Positions 35,881-44,905 of a stretch of DNA of 64,000 bases are shown in pieces. The position numbers were made by a program, and so were the translations under genes. Origin of the DNA: Pedococcus dokdonensis (GTDB taxonomy: Bacteria; Actinomycetota; Actinomycetes; Actinomycetales; Dermatophilaceae); NCBI RefSeq assembly GCF_900104525.1, contig NZ_LT629711.1, positions 3,472,001-3,536,000 of the forward strand. Direction: 5' to 3'. Under the pieces are notes generated by a model. That model saw only the letters and a list, made by a program, of their open reading frames with translations, did no database searches and was not told the origin of the DNA. Within the stretch, counting starts at the first letter, position 1. Each line of letters starts with the position of its first letter.

Positions 35881-36221
35881 CCCAGCCGCCGTGGACGGTA
35901 GGGCTGTTCGTCTACGGCACCCTCGCGCCGGGCCGCCCCAACGCGCACGTGATGGACGGCATCGTGGGCACCTGGGAGCCGGCGACGGCTCGTGGCGAGC
36001 TGCTGCCGGAGGGCTGGGGCGCGGCCGCCGGGTATCCCGCGATCGTGCTGGCGGCCGATGGCCCGGAGGTGCCCGGCCTGCTGTTCCGCTCGAGCGACCT
36101 CGACGGTCACTGGGAGCGCCTCGACGAGTTCGAGGGCGAGGGGTATGACCGGGTGGTCACCTCGGTGCGCCTGGCGACGGGCGACGACGTGCTCGCGTTC
36201 ACCTACGCCCTGCGACGGTAG
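35877..36221 (+). CDS. Gamma-glutamylcyclotransferase-fold protein (AIG2/YtfP-like)
   Basis: A 114-residue protein from GTG 35877. [17 protein letters not shown] is the glycine-rich substrate loop of the GGCT/AIG2 fold, and [20 protein letters not shown] holds the general-acid Glu (usual E in DxxEGxxY). The family cyclises gamma-glutamyl amines or is uncharacterised. It is coupled to the DUF2200 gene. Confidence 0.88.
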   Translation: MTQPPWTVGLFVYGTLAPGRPNAHVMDGIVGTWEPATARGELLPEGWGAAAGYPAIVLAADGPEVPGLLFRSSDLDGHWERLDEFEGEGYDRVVTSVRLATGDDVLAFTYALRR

Positions 36222-36262
36222 CCCCGGAAGGGACCGCGCGCGTCACGCGCCGGGGCCACGCC

Positions 36263-36301
36263 CTGGGGTCGCGTGCTGGGGTCGCGTGCTGGGGCCGCGT
36301 G
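36263..36301. repeat. 13-bp tandem repeat, three copies
   Basis: ctggggtcgcgtg is repeated at 36263, 36276 and 36289 (third copy has one change), between convergent genes just after the stop of the isomerase-family gene. No function seen. Confidence 0.6.
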
Positions 36302-36306
36302 CGGGG

Positions 36307-37089
36307 TCAGGCGTCGGGGTCCCAGTCGCGCAGGCGCTCGAAGCCGACCCGGTCACCGCTGATCTCCAACGACTCCAGCGCGATCCGGTTGTAGTCCCAC
36401 AGGACGATGTCGCTGGCAGTGGCGTTGACGAAGGCATCCGACACGACGTCGACGGACTCCTCCTGGCCGAGCCGTGCGTAGCGGGCGCCGTCGCCGGACA
36501 GGTCGAGGCGCCAGGCCCGGCCTTCGGTGGCGTTGAAGCCGAGGGTGAGGGGTTCGTGCGGCCACACCTCGTCCGTCGACACGCAGGTCGACAGGAACTC
36601 CTCGACCCCGTCGAGCGCGATCGCCTCCGGCAGCGGCTGGGGTGCGCCGACAGCGAGCTGGGCGTCGTAGGTGTGCACGGCCAGCTCCTGCACCTGGTGC
36701 CGCGCCACACCTTCGGCCGTCTCGGGTGACTGCGAGTCGCCCCACCAGGTCCAGCACCCGGCCTCCGGCCCCGCGGCTCGCAGGGCGGCGTCGAACTCGC
36801 CCACCGCGGCCGCCAGCCAGGTCTCCAGCTCCGCCCGATCGCGCGGTGCGGGCGCGGACTCGCTCGGGGCCGTGCCGGCCGGCCGTTCGTCGCAGGGGCC
36901 GGCCGCCACGATCGTGGCCCAGCGTCGCCGACCCTGTCCGACGTGCTCGGCGAGGTCGAAGAGCGACCAGCCGGGGCAGGATGGCACATCCACGTCGAGG
37001 TCGGGCGCTGCCGCGACCACCTCGCGGAAGGCGGTGGAGCGCTCGTCGAGGAGGGCCAGCAGGGCAGCAAAGTCGAGGGTCGTGTGCAC
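36307..37089 (-). CDS. Maleylpyruvate isomerase-family (DinB-like) protein
   Basis: A 260-residue protein with the TIGR03083-type mycothiol-dependent isomerase N-domain: LALLDERSTAFREVVAAAPDLDVDVPSCPGWSLFDLAEHVGQG contains the conserved CPGW and the first metal His (AEHVG). RHQVQELAVHTYDAQLAVG supplies the other His residues. A C-terminal domain of about 90 residues with a conserved-looking GDGARYARLG follows. Family members act in mycothiol-dependent chemistry or as anti-sigma-like proteins; no substrate is known here. GTG 37089. Confidence 0.85.
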   Translation of the reverse strand: MHTTLDFAALLALLDERSTAFREVVAAAPDLDVDVPSCPGWSLFDLAEHVGQGRRRWATIVAAGPCDERPAGTAPSESAPAPRDRAELETWLAAAVGEFDAALRAAGPEAGCWTWWGDSQSPETAEGVARHQVQELAVHTYDAQLAVGAPQPLPEAIALDGVEEFLSTCVSTDEVWPHEPLTLGFNATEGRAWRLDLSGDGARYARLGQEESVDVVSDAFVNATASDIVLWDYNRIALESLEISGDRVGFERLRDWDPDA

Positions 37090-37204
37090 CCCGGTTGTCT
37101 ACCACGGGCGATCGGTATGAAGCCCTCCCTTTTCGATCGTTTCTTGCCTCGTCTCGGGCGCAGGCGTGGGCACGGTTGCTGCGAAAGGGATTGGTGCGGA
37201 AGGT

Positions 37205-38323
37205 TCAGCCGCGGGCGCTGGCGGCGAGCTGGGCTCGCAGGCCGAGGCTGAACACCTCGGCCGGCGGCTTCTGCGACGACTCGAGTCGCCGGTAGGCCGT
37301 CGGGGTCGCGCCCACCTCGGCGAGGAACTGCCGGTTGAAGTTGGCCATGTTGCGGTAGCCACTCGCCTCGGCCACCTGGGCGATCGACAGGGTCGTGGTG
37401 TCGAGCAGGCGCCGGGCGTGCGCGATCCGCAGCTTCTTCACCATGTTGCTGAAGGTCATGCCCGTGGCGCTGCGGAAGTACTTCGAGAAGGTCGGCTCGG
37501 ACATGTACGCGAGCCGGGCTGCCATCGACAGGCGGATGTCGTCGGTGAGGTTCTCGAAGATGTAGGCCAGGCCGGCCTCGACGGCGTTGAGGGAGTTGGC
37601 GTCGGTCGGGCGGCCGAGCCACGGGCTGGCGACCACCTCACGCTCGTCCTGCGGTGACCGCGCGAAGATCGACAGCAGGCGGAAGAGGCTGGCCACCTGC
37701 TCCGACCCCTCGGTGCGCACGACCTCGAGGATGTTCTCGGCCGCCCGCCACGCGGTGGCGCCGGAGAAGACGACACCGCGGGCCGACTGCGCCAGCACGT
37801 CGTCGAGCTCCTGCAGCTCGGGGATCAGCTGCATGCACTCGCGGATCCACTCGTCGGTGAACTGGATGACCGCGTCGCGGTCGACCGCCACCTGTCCGGG
37901 CGGCAGGTCGCTCACCCAGTCGTGGGGCAGCAGCGGCCCCATGATGCTGACGTGACCGGGGGCGAACGTGCCCACGTGGTCGCCGGCGATGAAGCTGCCG
38001 TGGGTCTTGGTGATCAGGTGGATCTCGTACTCGGGGTGGGCGCCCCAGCCGCAGATCTCGCTCGGGAAGTCGTGCGTGAGCGCGCGGAAGGCGTGCTGCG
38101 GGTTGGGCGGGATCACCTCGCGGCGGGGTGCGGCCGGGTACGGGCTGCCGGAGAAGGACTCTGCCGCGAGCTCGATGCCTTCCGACGGCCCGATGCTCTC
38201 CGGCGGCCCGACGCCCTCCGACGGCCCGACGATCCCGGCCGGTGCGAGGCCCTCGGGCGGCGTCATGTCAGCAAGGCGACGCCGTGGCGTGCCGGTCGAC
38301 TGATACGAAGTCCTCACCTCCAT
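37205..38323 (-). CDS. AraC-family regulator of the polyol cluster
   Basis: A 372-residue regulator from ATG 38323 (ribosome site gggggcg); GTG 38371 or ATG 38266 are alternatives. The N-terminal 50 residues contain an imperfect repeat of GPSEG/GPPES units, then a cupin sensor domain (HPEYEIHLITKTHGSFIAGDHVGTFAPGHVSIMGPLLPHDWVSD). The C-terminal double helix-turn-helix reads LSMAARLAYMSEPTFSKYFRSATGMTFSNMVKKLRIAHARRLL and SIAQVAEASGYRNMANFNRQF. It is divergent from the polyol ABC operon and likely activates it on binding a polyol. Confidence 0.92.
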   Translation of the reverse strand: MEVRTSYQSTGTPRRRLADMTPPEGLAPAGIVGPSEGVGPPESIGPSEGIELAAESFSGSPYPAAPRREVIPPNPQHAFRALTHDFPSEICGWGAHPEYEIHLITKTHGSFIAGDHVGTFAPGHVSIMGPLLPHDWVSDLPPGQVAVDRDAVIQFTDEWIRECMQLIPELQELDDVLAQSARGVVFSGATAWRAAENILEVVRTEGSEQVASLFRLLSIFARSPQDEREVVASPWLGRPTDANSLNAVEAGLAYIFENLTDDIRLSMAARLAYMSEPTFSKYFRSATGMTFSNMVKKLRIAHARRLLDTTTLSIAQVAEASGYRNMANFNRQFLAEVGATPTAYRRLESSQKPPAEVFSLGLRAQLAASARG

Positions 38324-38595
38324 CGCCCCCGTCGTGCGGTCCCAGCGGATCGAGACGACAGTGTGCCGCACGGATGCTCAGGCGTGAAGAGGCCTGCTCA
38401 GATGAGCGGCACGGGAAAGTATCGAAAGACTGCCGGAGGCGTCATTGTCCGGCTGCCGTGGCCGAAGCCACGCTTCCCTCATCCCGGCACCGCGGCCGGA
38501 CCAGGTGAGCCCACCTCGTCCCAGGCGGCACCCGGGGCCGAGGCTCGACAGACGGGGCTCGATCGCGAATGGCTCACCTACCAAAGGAGTTAGGC
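38324..38595. promoter_or_regulatory. Divergent control region, AraC gene / polyol operon
   Basis: The 272-bp gap holds a palindrome GCTCA-ga-TGAGC (38396-38407) and a close direct repeat gaaag/gaaag at 38415 and 38424 (9-bp period), both reasonable AraC-type or Crp-type half-site candidates. A small hairpin cgtggccgaagccacg lies about 50 bp further on. The ribosome site aaggag (38584-38589) serves the binding-protein gene. No clean -35/-10 pair is visible. Confidence 0.4.
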
Positions 38596-39951
38596 ATGCT
38601 CGGTTCGAAGCGCGCCCTGACCACGGGTGCGGGCGTGGTGGCAGCTGCGCTCGCCATGGCGGCCTGCTCGTCAGGCGCCGTGTCCAGTGGCGGCGGTGGC
38701 GGAGACGGCAAGAACGTCACGCTCAACCTGGCCACCGTGAACAACGGCCAGATGAAGGACATGGAGAAGCTCAAGGGCGAGTACGAGAAGGCTCACCCGG
38801 GCACCAAGATCAACTTCCAGGTCATGGAGGAGGGCGACCTGCGCGCGGCCGTCACGGCTGACGTCGCGAGCAAGGCCGGCCAGTACGACATCGTCACCAT
38901 CGGCGCCTACGAGACCCCGCAGTGGGGTGCGAACGGCTGGCTCGTGGACCTGACCGACCCGCTCAAGTCCGACGCGGCATACGACGTCGACGACCTCCTC
39001 GCGCCGGTGCGCGAGGCGATCTCCAACGACGGCAAGCAGTATGCCGTGCCGTTCTACGGCGAGTCGTCGATCCTGATGTACAACAAGGAGGTCCTCGACA
39101 AGGCCGGTGTCACCCTCTCGGCGAACCCGACCTGGCAGCAGGTCGCCGACGCGGCCAAGAAGGTCAACTCGTCCTCGATGTCGGGCATCTGCATGCGCGG
39201 CAAGCCCGGCTGGGGTGACCTCTTCGCACCACTGACGACCGTGGTCCAGACCTTCGGCGGCAACTGGTATGACAGCAGCTGGAACGCCACGGTGAACTCG
39301 GCCGAGTGGAAGCAGGCGGTCACGTTCTACAAGACCCTGCTCGACCAGTCCGGTGAGAAGGACCCGGTGTCCTACTCCTTCAACGAGTGCCTGACCGCAC
39401 TCAAGGAGGGCAAGTCCGCCATGTGGGCCGACGCCTCCGTGGCCGCCTCGATGCTCGAGGCCGACGACTCGCCGGTGAAGGGCAAGATGGGATACGCGCA
39501 CATGCCGGTCGACAAGACCAAGGAGTCCGGCTGGCTGTGGAGCTGGAACCTCGCGGTGCCGGCCACCACGAAGAACAAGGACGCCGCCATCGACTTCATC
39601 AAGTGGGCGACGAGCAAGGACTACCACAAGCTCGTCGGCGAGAAGCTCGGCTGGTCGCTGGTGCCACCGGGTGCCCGCAAGTCGACCTACGAGCTGCCGG
39701 AGTACAAGCAGGCTGCCGCGGCCTACGCGCCGATCACCCTCGACGTGATGACGTCGGTCAACCCCAAGCAGCCGGGCGTCAACCCGCAGCCCTGGGTCGG
39801 CATCCAGTACGTCTCGATCCCGGAGTTCCAGGACGTCGGCAACCAGTGCGCCCAGCTGGTCGCGGACTACCTCGCGAACCGCGGCACGGTGGACGACGCC
39901 CTCGGCAAGTGCCAGGACATCGCCAAGAAGGCGGGCGACGCACACAAGTAG
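38596..39951 (+). CDS. Polyol ABC transporter binding lipoprotein
   Basis: A 451-residue CUT1 binding protein with lipobox AMAAC (Cys near residue 23) after a basic start MLGSKRAL. The mature N-terminus VTLNLATVNNGQMKDMEKLKGEYEKAHPG, then IVTIGAYETPQWGANGWLVDLTD and YAVPFYGESSILMYNKEVLDKAG, resemble sorbitol/mannitol binders (SmoE/MtlE). ATG 38596 has ribosome site aaggagt. The next permease is 150 bp away, separated by a strong stem-loop (40004-40042). Ligand inferred from the dehydrogenase at the operon end. Confidence 0.92.
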   Translation: MLGSKRALTTGAGVVAAALAMAACSSGAVSSGGGGGDGKNVTLNLATVNNGQMKDMEKLKGEYEKAHPGTKINFQVMEEGDLRAAVTADVASKAGQYDIVTIGAYETPQWGANGWLVDLTDPLKSDAAYDVDDLLAPVREAISNDGKQYAVPFYGESSILMYNKEVLDKAGVTLSANPTWQQVADAAKKVNSSSMSGICMRGKPGWGDLFAPLTTVVQTFGGNWYDSSWNATVNSAEWKQAVTFYKTLLDQSGEKDPVSYSFNECLTALKEGKSAMWADASVAASMLEADDSPVKGKMGYAHMPVDKTKESGWLWSWNLAVPATTKNKDAAIDFIKWATSKDYHKLVGEKLGWSLVPPGARKSTYELPEYKQAAAAYAPITLDVMTSVNPKQPGVNPQPWVGIQYVSIPEFQDVGNQCAQLVADYLANRGTVDDALGKCQDIAKKAGDAHK

Positions 39952-40003
39952 TCCCCGCCCACCCTGAGGACGTCCGGCCGGTCTCGCACGGATCGGACGG
40001 ACA

Positions 40004-40042
40004 GGGCGCCGGGGTCGTGACTCCCATCCGACCCCGGCGCCC
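40004..40042 (+). terminator. Intercistronic stem-loop between binding protein and permeases
   Basis: Arms gggcgccggggtcg (40004-40017) and cgaccccggcgccc (40029-40042) match over 14 bp with an 11-nt loop. Placed inside the operon, it probably stabilises or partly terminates the upstream message so that binding protein outnumbers the permeases, as seen for other ABC operons. Confidence 0.75.
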
Positions 40043-40101
40043 GGCCTCGGCGCCGTTGCCCCGCAACGGAATTGCCTCCACACACCGCAAGGGGAGTTCC
40101 C

Positions 40102-41040
40102 ATGGCTGTCACCGAGCTCGACACCGTGGTCGCCGCGACCGCGACCGACAAGCGTCGGGTCAAGACCACCAGCAAGGAGGTCTGGACCGCCCGCTGGTTG
40201 CTGCTGCCGGCGGTCGGCTTCCTGATCCTGCTGACCCAGATCCCGTTCCTGTTCACCGTCGGCTACTCGACGATCAAGTGGAACCTGCTCTACCCCGCCG
40301 ACCGCGGGTTCACCGGTTTCAAGAACTACGCGTCCGCGCTGTCGTCCGGTGACCTGGGGCCCTCGATCCTGGCCACCGTGTTGATCACCGCGCTGGCGGT
40401 GATCTGCTCGCTGCTGTTCGGGTTGTTGTTCGCGCTGCTGCTCGACCGGCAGTTCCGCGGCCGGGCACTGGCTCGCACGCTGATGATCACCCCGTTCCTG
40501 ATCATGCCGGCAGCGTCGGCGCTGATCTGGAAGTACTCGATGTTCGACACCAACATCGGCATGCTCAACTGGCTGTCGCGGACCCTGCACCTGCCGGTCG
40601 TGTCGTGGAGCACCGAGCACCCGATGCTGGCCGTCGTGATCGTGCTGACGTGGCAGTTCACGCCGTTCATGATGCTGATCCTGCTGGCCGGGCTGCAGGG
40701 CCAGGACCGCGGCATCCTCGAAGCCGCGCAGGTCGACGGCGCCGGACCGTGGCGCACCTTCACCTGGATCACGCTGCCGCACCTGCGGATGTACGTCGAG
40801 ATCGGTGTCCTGCTCGGCGCGGTCATCATCATCCAGGTCTTCGACCCCATCGCCATCCTGACCAAGGGCACCGGCGGCACCAAGACGCTGGCCTACCTGC
40901 TCTACGAGCGGGCCTTCATCGGTCTCGACGTCGGTCAGGCCGCGGCCTACGGCGTCATCACCGTCGTGCTCACGATCATCGTGGCCACCATCGCGCTGCG
41001 CACCCTGTTCAAGGTCTTCATGGCTGGAGGAAGTCGATGA
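40102..41040 (+). CDS. Polyol ABC permease (SmoF/MtlF-like)
   Basis: A 312-residue permease from ATG 40102 (ribosome site aaggggag). After a soluble start (VVAATATDKRRVKTTSKEVWTARW) come six membrane segments. The EAA loop is ILEAAQVDGAGPWRTFTWITLPHL near residues 210-235, and the C-terminus is AAYGVITVVLTIIVATIALRTLF. It overlaps the second permease by ATGA. Confidence 0.92.
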   Translation: MAVTELDTVVAATATDKRRVKTTSKEVWTARWLLLPAVGFLILLTQIPFLFTVGYSTIKWNLLYPADRGFTGFKNYASALSSGDLGPSILATVLITALAVICSLLFGLLFALLLDRQFRGRALARTLMITPFLIMPAASALIWKYSMFDTNIGMLNWLSRTLHLPVVSWSTEHPMLAVVIVLTWQFTPFMMLILLAGLQGQDRGILEAAQVDGAGPWRTFTWITLPHLRMYVEIGVLLGAVIIIQVFDPIAILTKGTGGTKTLAYLLYERAFIGLDVGQAAAYGVITVVLTIIVATIALRTLFKVFMAGGSR

Positions 41041-41852
41041 CCCGCACCGTCCGTGGAGGACTCGTCACCGCGCTCACCTGGGCGCTCGTGCTGATCTTCT
41101 TCTTCCCCGTCTTCTGGATGATCATCAACGGCTTCAAGCCGGAGTCGGTCGCCTCCTCGATCAACCCCAAGGTGTTCTTCAGCCCGGTCACCACCGGCTA
41201 CCAGCTCGCGATGGACCGCGGGATGAAGGGTTACCTGATCAACTCGGTCACCGCCTCGGTCACCGCGACGATCATCGCCGTGGTCCTGGCGATCCCGGCT
41301 GCCTACGCCCTGAGCATCCGACGGGTCAAGAACGTCGAGGGCGCGCTGTCGTTCTTCATCTCCACCCGCTTCATGCCGATGGCCGCCGTCGTCCTGCCGC
41401 TCTACATCATCCTCAAGAACCTCGGCCTGCTCGACAACATCTACGTCCTGGCCGTCGTCTACGGCGCGGTCAACCTCCCGGTGACGGTCTGGATGATGCG
41501 CTCGTTCTTCCTCGAGGTGCCGTTCGAGATCGTCGAAGCCGCGCGCGTCGACGGCGCCGGACTGTTCCGCGAGATCGTCCGCATCGTCCTGCCCCTGGTG
41601 CTGCCCGGGGTGGCCGCCGCCGCACTCATCAGCTTCATCTTCAGCTGGAACGAGTACTTCCTCGCCACCCTCCTGACCAGCAACGCGGCCCGCACGACCC
41701 CGCCGTTCCTCGGCAGCTTCGTCGACGGCCGCGGCCAGTTCCTGGCGGTGCTGTCGGCGGCGGCGACCATCGCCGCACTGCCGGTCATCGTCGCGGGGTG
41801 GGTCGCCCAGAAGCAGCTCGTCCGCGGCCTGTCCATGGGTGCCATCAAGTAG
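41037..41852 (+). CDS. Polyol ABC permease (SmoG/MtlG-like)
   Basis: A 271-residue permease from ATG 41037 (ribosome site ggagga). The EAA loop reads FEIVEAARVDGAGLFREIVRIVLPLVLPG. The sequence SWNEYFLATLLTSNAARTTPPFLGSFVDGRG before the last helix resembles sorbitol/mannitol transporter subunits. No ATPase gene follows; the dehydrogenase comes next instead. Confidence 0.92.
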   Translation: MTRTVRGGLVTALTWALVLIFFFPVFWMIINGFKPESVASSINPKVFFSPVTTGYQLAMDRGMKGYLINSVTASVTATIIAVVLAIPAAYALSIRRVKNVEGALSFFISTRFMPMAAVVLPLYIILKNLGLLDNIYVLAVVYGAVNLPVTVWMMRSFFLEVPFEIVEAARVDGAGLFREIVRIVLPLVLPGVAAAALISFIFSWNEYFLATLLTSNAARTTPPFLGSFVDGRGQFLAVLSAAATIAALPVIVAGWVAQKQLVRGLSMGAIK

Positions 41853-41900
41853 CCCGCGGCCCCGACCACAGACCCGGACCAGAGACCAGGAACCAGATCC

Positions 41901-43403
41901 GTGACACAGGAACACATCGCCCATCCCCGTGCCGCGGCCGGCGCGGCCCTGCTCCCGGTGGTGCCGGAGTGGGTCGCCTCGCCGACCTACGACCGCTCGC
42001 AGGTGACGGCCTCGATCGTGCACTTCGGGGTCGGCGGCTTCCACCGCTCCCACGAGGCCGTCTACCTCGACACCCTGATGAACCAGGGGCAGGCGCTCGA
42101 GTGGGGTATCTGCGGGGTCGGGGTGCTGCCGCACGACCGGCGGATCATCGACACCCTCGACGCGCAGCGCGGCCTCTACACGGTGGTCGTCAAGCACCCT
42201 GACGGGAAGTGGTCGGCCCAGGTCGTCGGGTCGATCGTCGAGGTGGTCTTCGCCCCGGCCGACCCCGGCTACGTCGTCGACCGCCTCGCCGACGACCGCA
42301 CCCGGATCGTCTCGATGACCATCACCGAGGGCGGCTACCTGGTCAACCAGGAGACGGGGGAGTTCGACGCCGGCGACCCCGGCATCCAGCAGGACCTGGC
42401 GCCGGGTGCCGTGCCCCACACCGTCTTCGGGTATGTCGTCGCGGCGCTGGCTCGTCGTCGGGACCAGGGGCGCGCGCCGTTCACGGTGATGAGCTGCGAC
42501 AACCTGCCGGACAACGGCGACGTGGCGAAGCGGATGATCTGCGCGTTCGCCCGGCTCAAGGACCCCGGGCTCGCGGACTGGATGGAGGCCAACGTCGCAT
42601 TCCCCAACAGCATGGTCGACCGGATCACCCCCGTGACGACCGAGCAGGACATCGAGCGGCTGACCGACCAGTTTGGCGTGACCGATCTGTGGCCCGTGGT
42701 CTGCGAGCCGTTCAGCCAGTGGGTGCTCGAGGACCGCTTCACGCAGGGGCGGCCGCCGTTCGAGGACGCCGGGGTGCAGCTGGTCGAGGACGTCGTGCCC
42801 TACGAGCTGATGAAGCTGCGGCTCCTCAACGCCAGCCACCAGGCGCTGTGCTACCTCGGCTACCTGGCCGGCCACACCTACGCCCACGAGGTCTGCCAGG
42901 ACCCGCTGTTCGTGCGGATGCTGGCCACCTTCATGGAGCAGGAGGCCAGCCCGACCCTGCAGCCGGTGCCCGGCGTCGACCTGGCCGACTATCGGCGGCA
43001 GCTGCTGGAGCGGTTCGCCAACCCCGAGATCCGTGACCCGCTCACCCGGCTCTGCGCCGAGTCCAGCGACCGCATCCCCCAGTGGCTGGTGCCGGTGATC
43101 CGGCACAACCTGCGCACCGGCGGAGCCATCGACGTCTCGGCGCTCGTGGTCGCCTCCTGGGCCAGGTATGCCGAGGGGCTGGACGAGCGCGGACGTCCCA
43201 TCGACGTCGTGGACCGTCGCAGGGAGGCGGTCACCGCCGCTGCCGCCCGCCGGCACGAGGATCCGCTCGCCTTCATCCGCGACCGCGACCTGTTCGGTGA
43301 CCTCGCCGACGACGAACGGTTCACCGCGGCATACACGAAGGCACTCACCGGCCTGCACGAGAAAGGCGCCGTCGCCACCACCCAGGCCGTCCTCGACGCC
43401 TGA
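41901..43403 (+). CDS. Mannitol/polyol 2-dehydrogenase (long-chain family)
   Basis: A 500-residue NAD-dependent polyol dehydrogenase that oxidises mannitol (or a related polyol) to fructose (or its ketose). It has the typical N-terminal SIVHFGVGGFHRSHEAVYLD, the mid-chain SCDNLPDNGDVAKRM, FPNSMVDRITPVTT, and the catalytic Lys region YELMKLRLLNASHQALCYLGYLAGH. GTG 41901 follows the permease by 48 bp. Product ketose would feed glycolysis; pfp lies in the same window but is not linked. Confidence 0.94.
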   Translation: MTQEHIAHPRAAAGAALLPVVPEWVASPTYDRSQVTASIVHFGVGGFHRSHEAVYLDTLMNQGQALEWGICGVGVLPHDRRIIDTLDAQRGLYTVVVKHPDGKWSAQVVGSIVEVVFAPADPGYVVDRLADDRTRIVSMTITEGGYLVNQETGEFDAGDPGIQQDLAPGAVPHTVFGYVVAALARRRDQGRAPFTVMSCDNLPDNGDVAKRMICAFARLKDPGLADWMEANVAFPNSMVDRITPVTTEQDIERLTDQFGVTDLWPVVCEPFSQWVLEDRFTQGRPPFEDAGVQLVEDVVPYELMKLRLLNASHQALCYLGYLAGHTYAHEVCQDPLFVRMLATFMEQEASPTLQPVPGVDLADYRRQLLERFANPEIRDPLTRLCAESSDRIPQWLVPVIRHNLRTGGAIDVSALVVASWARYAEGLDERGRPIDVVDRRREAVTAAAARRHEDPLAFIRDRDLFGDLADDERFTAAYTKALTGLHEKGAVATTQAVLDA

Positions 43404-43427
43404 CCGGCCCTGACGTGGGCGGCCGGG

Positions 43428-44024
43428 TCAGCGGTCGTCCACCGGCCGAACCGAGGCGTCGACCAGTGCTCGGGCCGATGCCTTCGCTGCCGCCGGGGCA
43501 TCGGGGCTGGCGTCCAGTGCGCCGCTGGCCAGTCCGCCGTCGAGCAGCAGGGTGAGTGAGCGCGCCAGGGTGTCGGGGGAGCGCGCCCCAGCCTGCACCG
43601 CCAGCTCGTGCACCCAGGACAGGACTGCCGCCTTGTGGGCCACGGTGCGGTCGTGGACGGGGGTGCCGGGCTGCGACTCGGCGGCGGCGTTGATGAACGC
43701 GCAACCGCGGTAGCCCTCGCGCCGGCACGCGGTGCCGAGCGCGTCGAAGAGGCCGATGAGCTGGTCCGCGGGGTCCGGTCCGGCAGCAGCGGCGGCCTCC
43801 TTGAGCTGCCCCGACCAGACGCCGTCGACCTTGTCCAGGTAGGCGACCACGAGGTCGTCCTTGGCTGGGAAGTGCTTGTAGAAGGTCGCCTTCGCCACGC
43901 CCGACTCCGCGATGATCAGGTCGACCCCCACGGCCCGTATGCCGCGGGCGTAGAAGAGCGCGAAGGCGGCGTCCAGGATGCGTTCGCGAGCAGCACTGGG
44001 GCGCGTGGACGCGGCCTGGGACAT
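43428..44024 (-). CDS. TetR-family repressor
   Basis: A 198-residue regulator. The N-terminal HTH is ERILDAAFALFYARGIRAVGVDLIIAESGVAKATFYKHFPAKDDLVVAYL, and the helical ligand domain includes CRREGYRGCAFINAAAE. It is divergent from the oxidoreductase remnant at 44154, and two copies of a perfect palindrome lie between them (44072-44121). It therefore probably represses both itself and the neighbour in response to a reactive or xenobiotic ligand. Confidence 0.93.
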   Translation of the reverse strand: MSQAASTRPSAARERILDAAFALFYARGIRAVGVDLIIAESGVAKATFYKHFPAKDDLVVAYLDKVDGVWSGQLKEAAAAAGPDPADQLIGLFDALGTACRREGYRGCAFINAAAESQPGTPVHDRTVAHKAAVLSWVHELAVQAGARSPDTLARSLTLLLDGGLASGALDASPDAPAAAKASARALVDASVRPVDDR

Positions 44025-44071
44025 CAGTCGCCTCCTTCGGGACTGGCGGGCTTCGCAGCATACCTTGCTAG

Positions 44072-44121
44072 TAGACAGATCTGTCTGCTACGTTGCGCCA
44101 CGAAGTAGACAGATCTGTCTA
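44072..44121. promoter_or_regulatory. Twin TetR operators
   Basis: The palindrome AGACAGATCTGTCT occurs at 44073-44086 and again at 44107-44120, centre to centre 34 bp. Flanks extend it to GTAGACAGATCTGTCT in both. The two fill the gap between the divergent TetR and oxidoreductase starts, an arrangement of autoregulating TetR pairs. Confidence 0.85.
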
Positions 44122-44153
44122 TCTCACTCGCGACGGACACCCAGGGAGTCGCC

Positions 44154-44810
44154 ATGAAGATCGCAGTCCTCGGCACCGGCAGCGTCGGTCAGGCCCTGGC
44201 CGGCCGCCTCCTCTAGCTCGGCCACGACGTGGTCGTCGGCACCCGCGACCCCGAGGTCACGCGCCAGCGCGGCGAGTCCTTCGGCGAGTGGCTCGAGGCC
44301 CATCCGGACGCCGGCCTGACGACGTTCGGCGAGGCCGCTGCCGATACGGAGCTGGTCGTCAACGCGACCAGCGGGCCCGGGGCGCTTCCGGCCCTCGAGG
44401 CCGCAGGCTCCGACCACCTGGCCGGCAAGGTGGTCGTCGACATCTCGAACCCGCTGGACTTCTCGGCCGGGTTCCCGCCCACCCTCTTCGTCAAGGACAC
44501 CGATTCGCTGGCCGAGCAGATCCAGCGCGCCTTCCCGCAGGCCCGGGTGGTCAAGACCCTCAACACCCTCACGGCGGCGCTCATGGTCAAGCCCGCGGAG
44601 CTCGGCGCGGACTCGTCGGTCTTCGTCTCGGGGAACGACGAGGCCGCCAAGGCGACGGTCACCGAGCTGCTCCAGAGCTTCGGCCACACCGATGTCATCG
44701 ACCTCGGCGACCTCAGCACCGCGCGCGGCACGGAGATGCTGCTGCCCGTGTGGTTGCGCCTCATGGGCGCGCTCGGCACGGCAACGTTCAACTTCAAGAT
44801 CGTCCGCTGA
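44154..44810 (+). pseudogene. NADP-binding oxidoreductase (F420-dependent reductase-like), broken by in-frame TAG
   Basis: From ATG 44154 the frame reads MKIAVLGTGSVGQALAGRLL, a normal Rossmann start, then TAG at 44214-44216, then LGHDVVVGTRDPEVTRQ and 190 more family-like residues to 44810 in the same frame. The rest (VVDISNPLDFSAGFPPTLFV, VVKTLNTLTAALMVKP) matches NADPH-dependent F420 reductase/NAD-binding_10 relatives. One base change (for example CAG to TAG) explains the stop. A restart at GTG 44229 would lack the dinucleotide loop. It may be a recent pseudogene, a sequencing error or a suppressed amber codon. Confidence 0.85.
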
Positions 44811-44851
44811 GCGCGGCGGCCTCCGGTGATCGGCGTATCACCGCGCCCGGG

Positions 44852-44897
44852 GATCGGGGTGTCACCGCGCGTGACTGCGCGCGGTGACACCCCGATC
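44852..44897. terminator. 19-bp stem-loop between convergent genes
   Basis: Arms 44852-44870 (gatcggggtgtcaccgcgc) and 44879-44897 are perfectly complementary, loop gtgactgc. A degenerate third copy of the arm precedes it (44827-44845, gatcggcgtatcaccgcgc). It separates the oxidoreductase remnant from the azoreductase gene. Confidence 0.8.
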
Positions 44898-44905
44898 GGA
44901 GCGGG

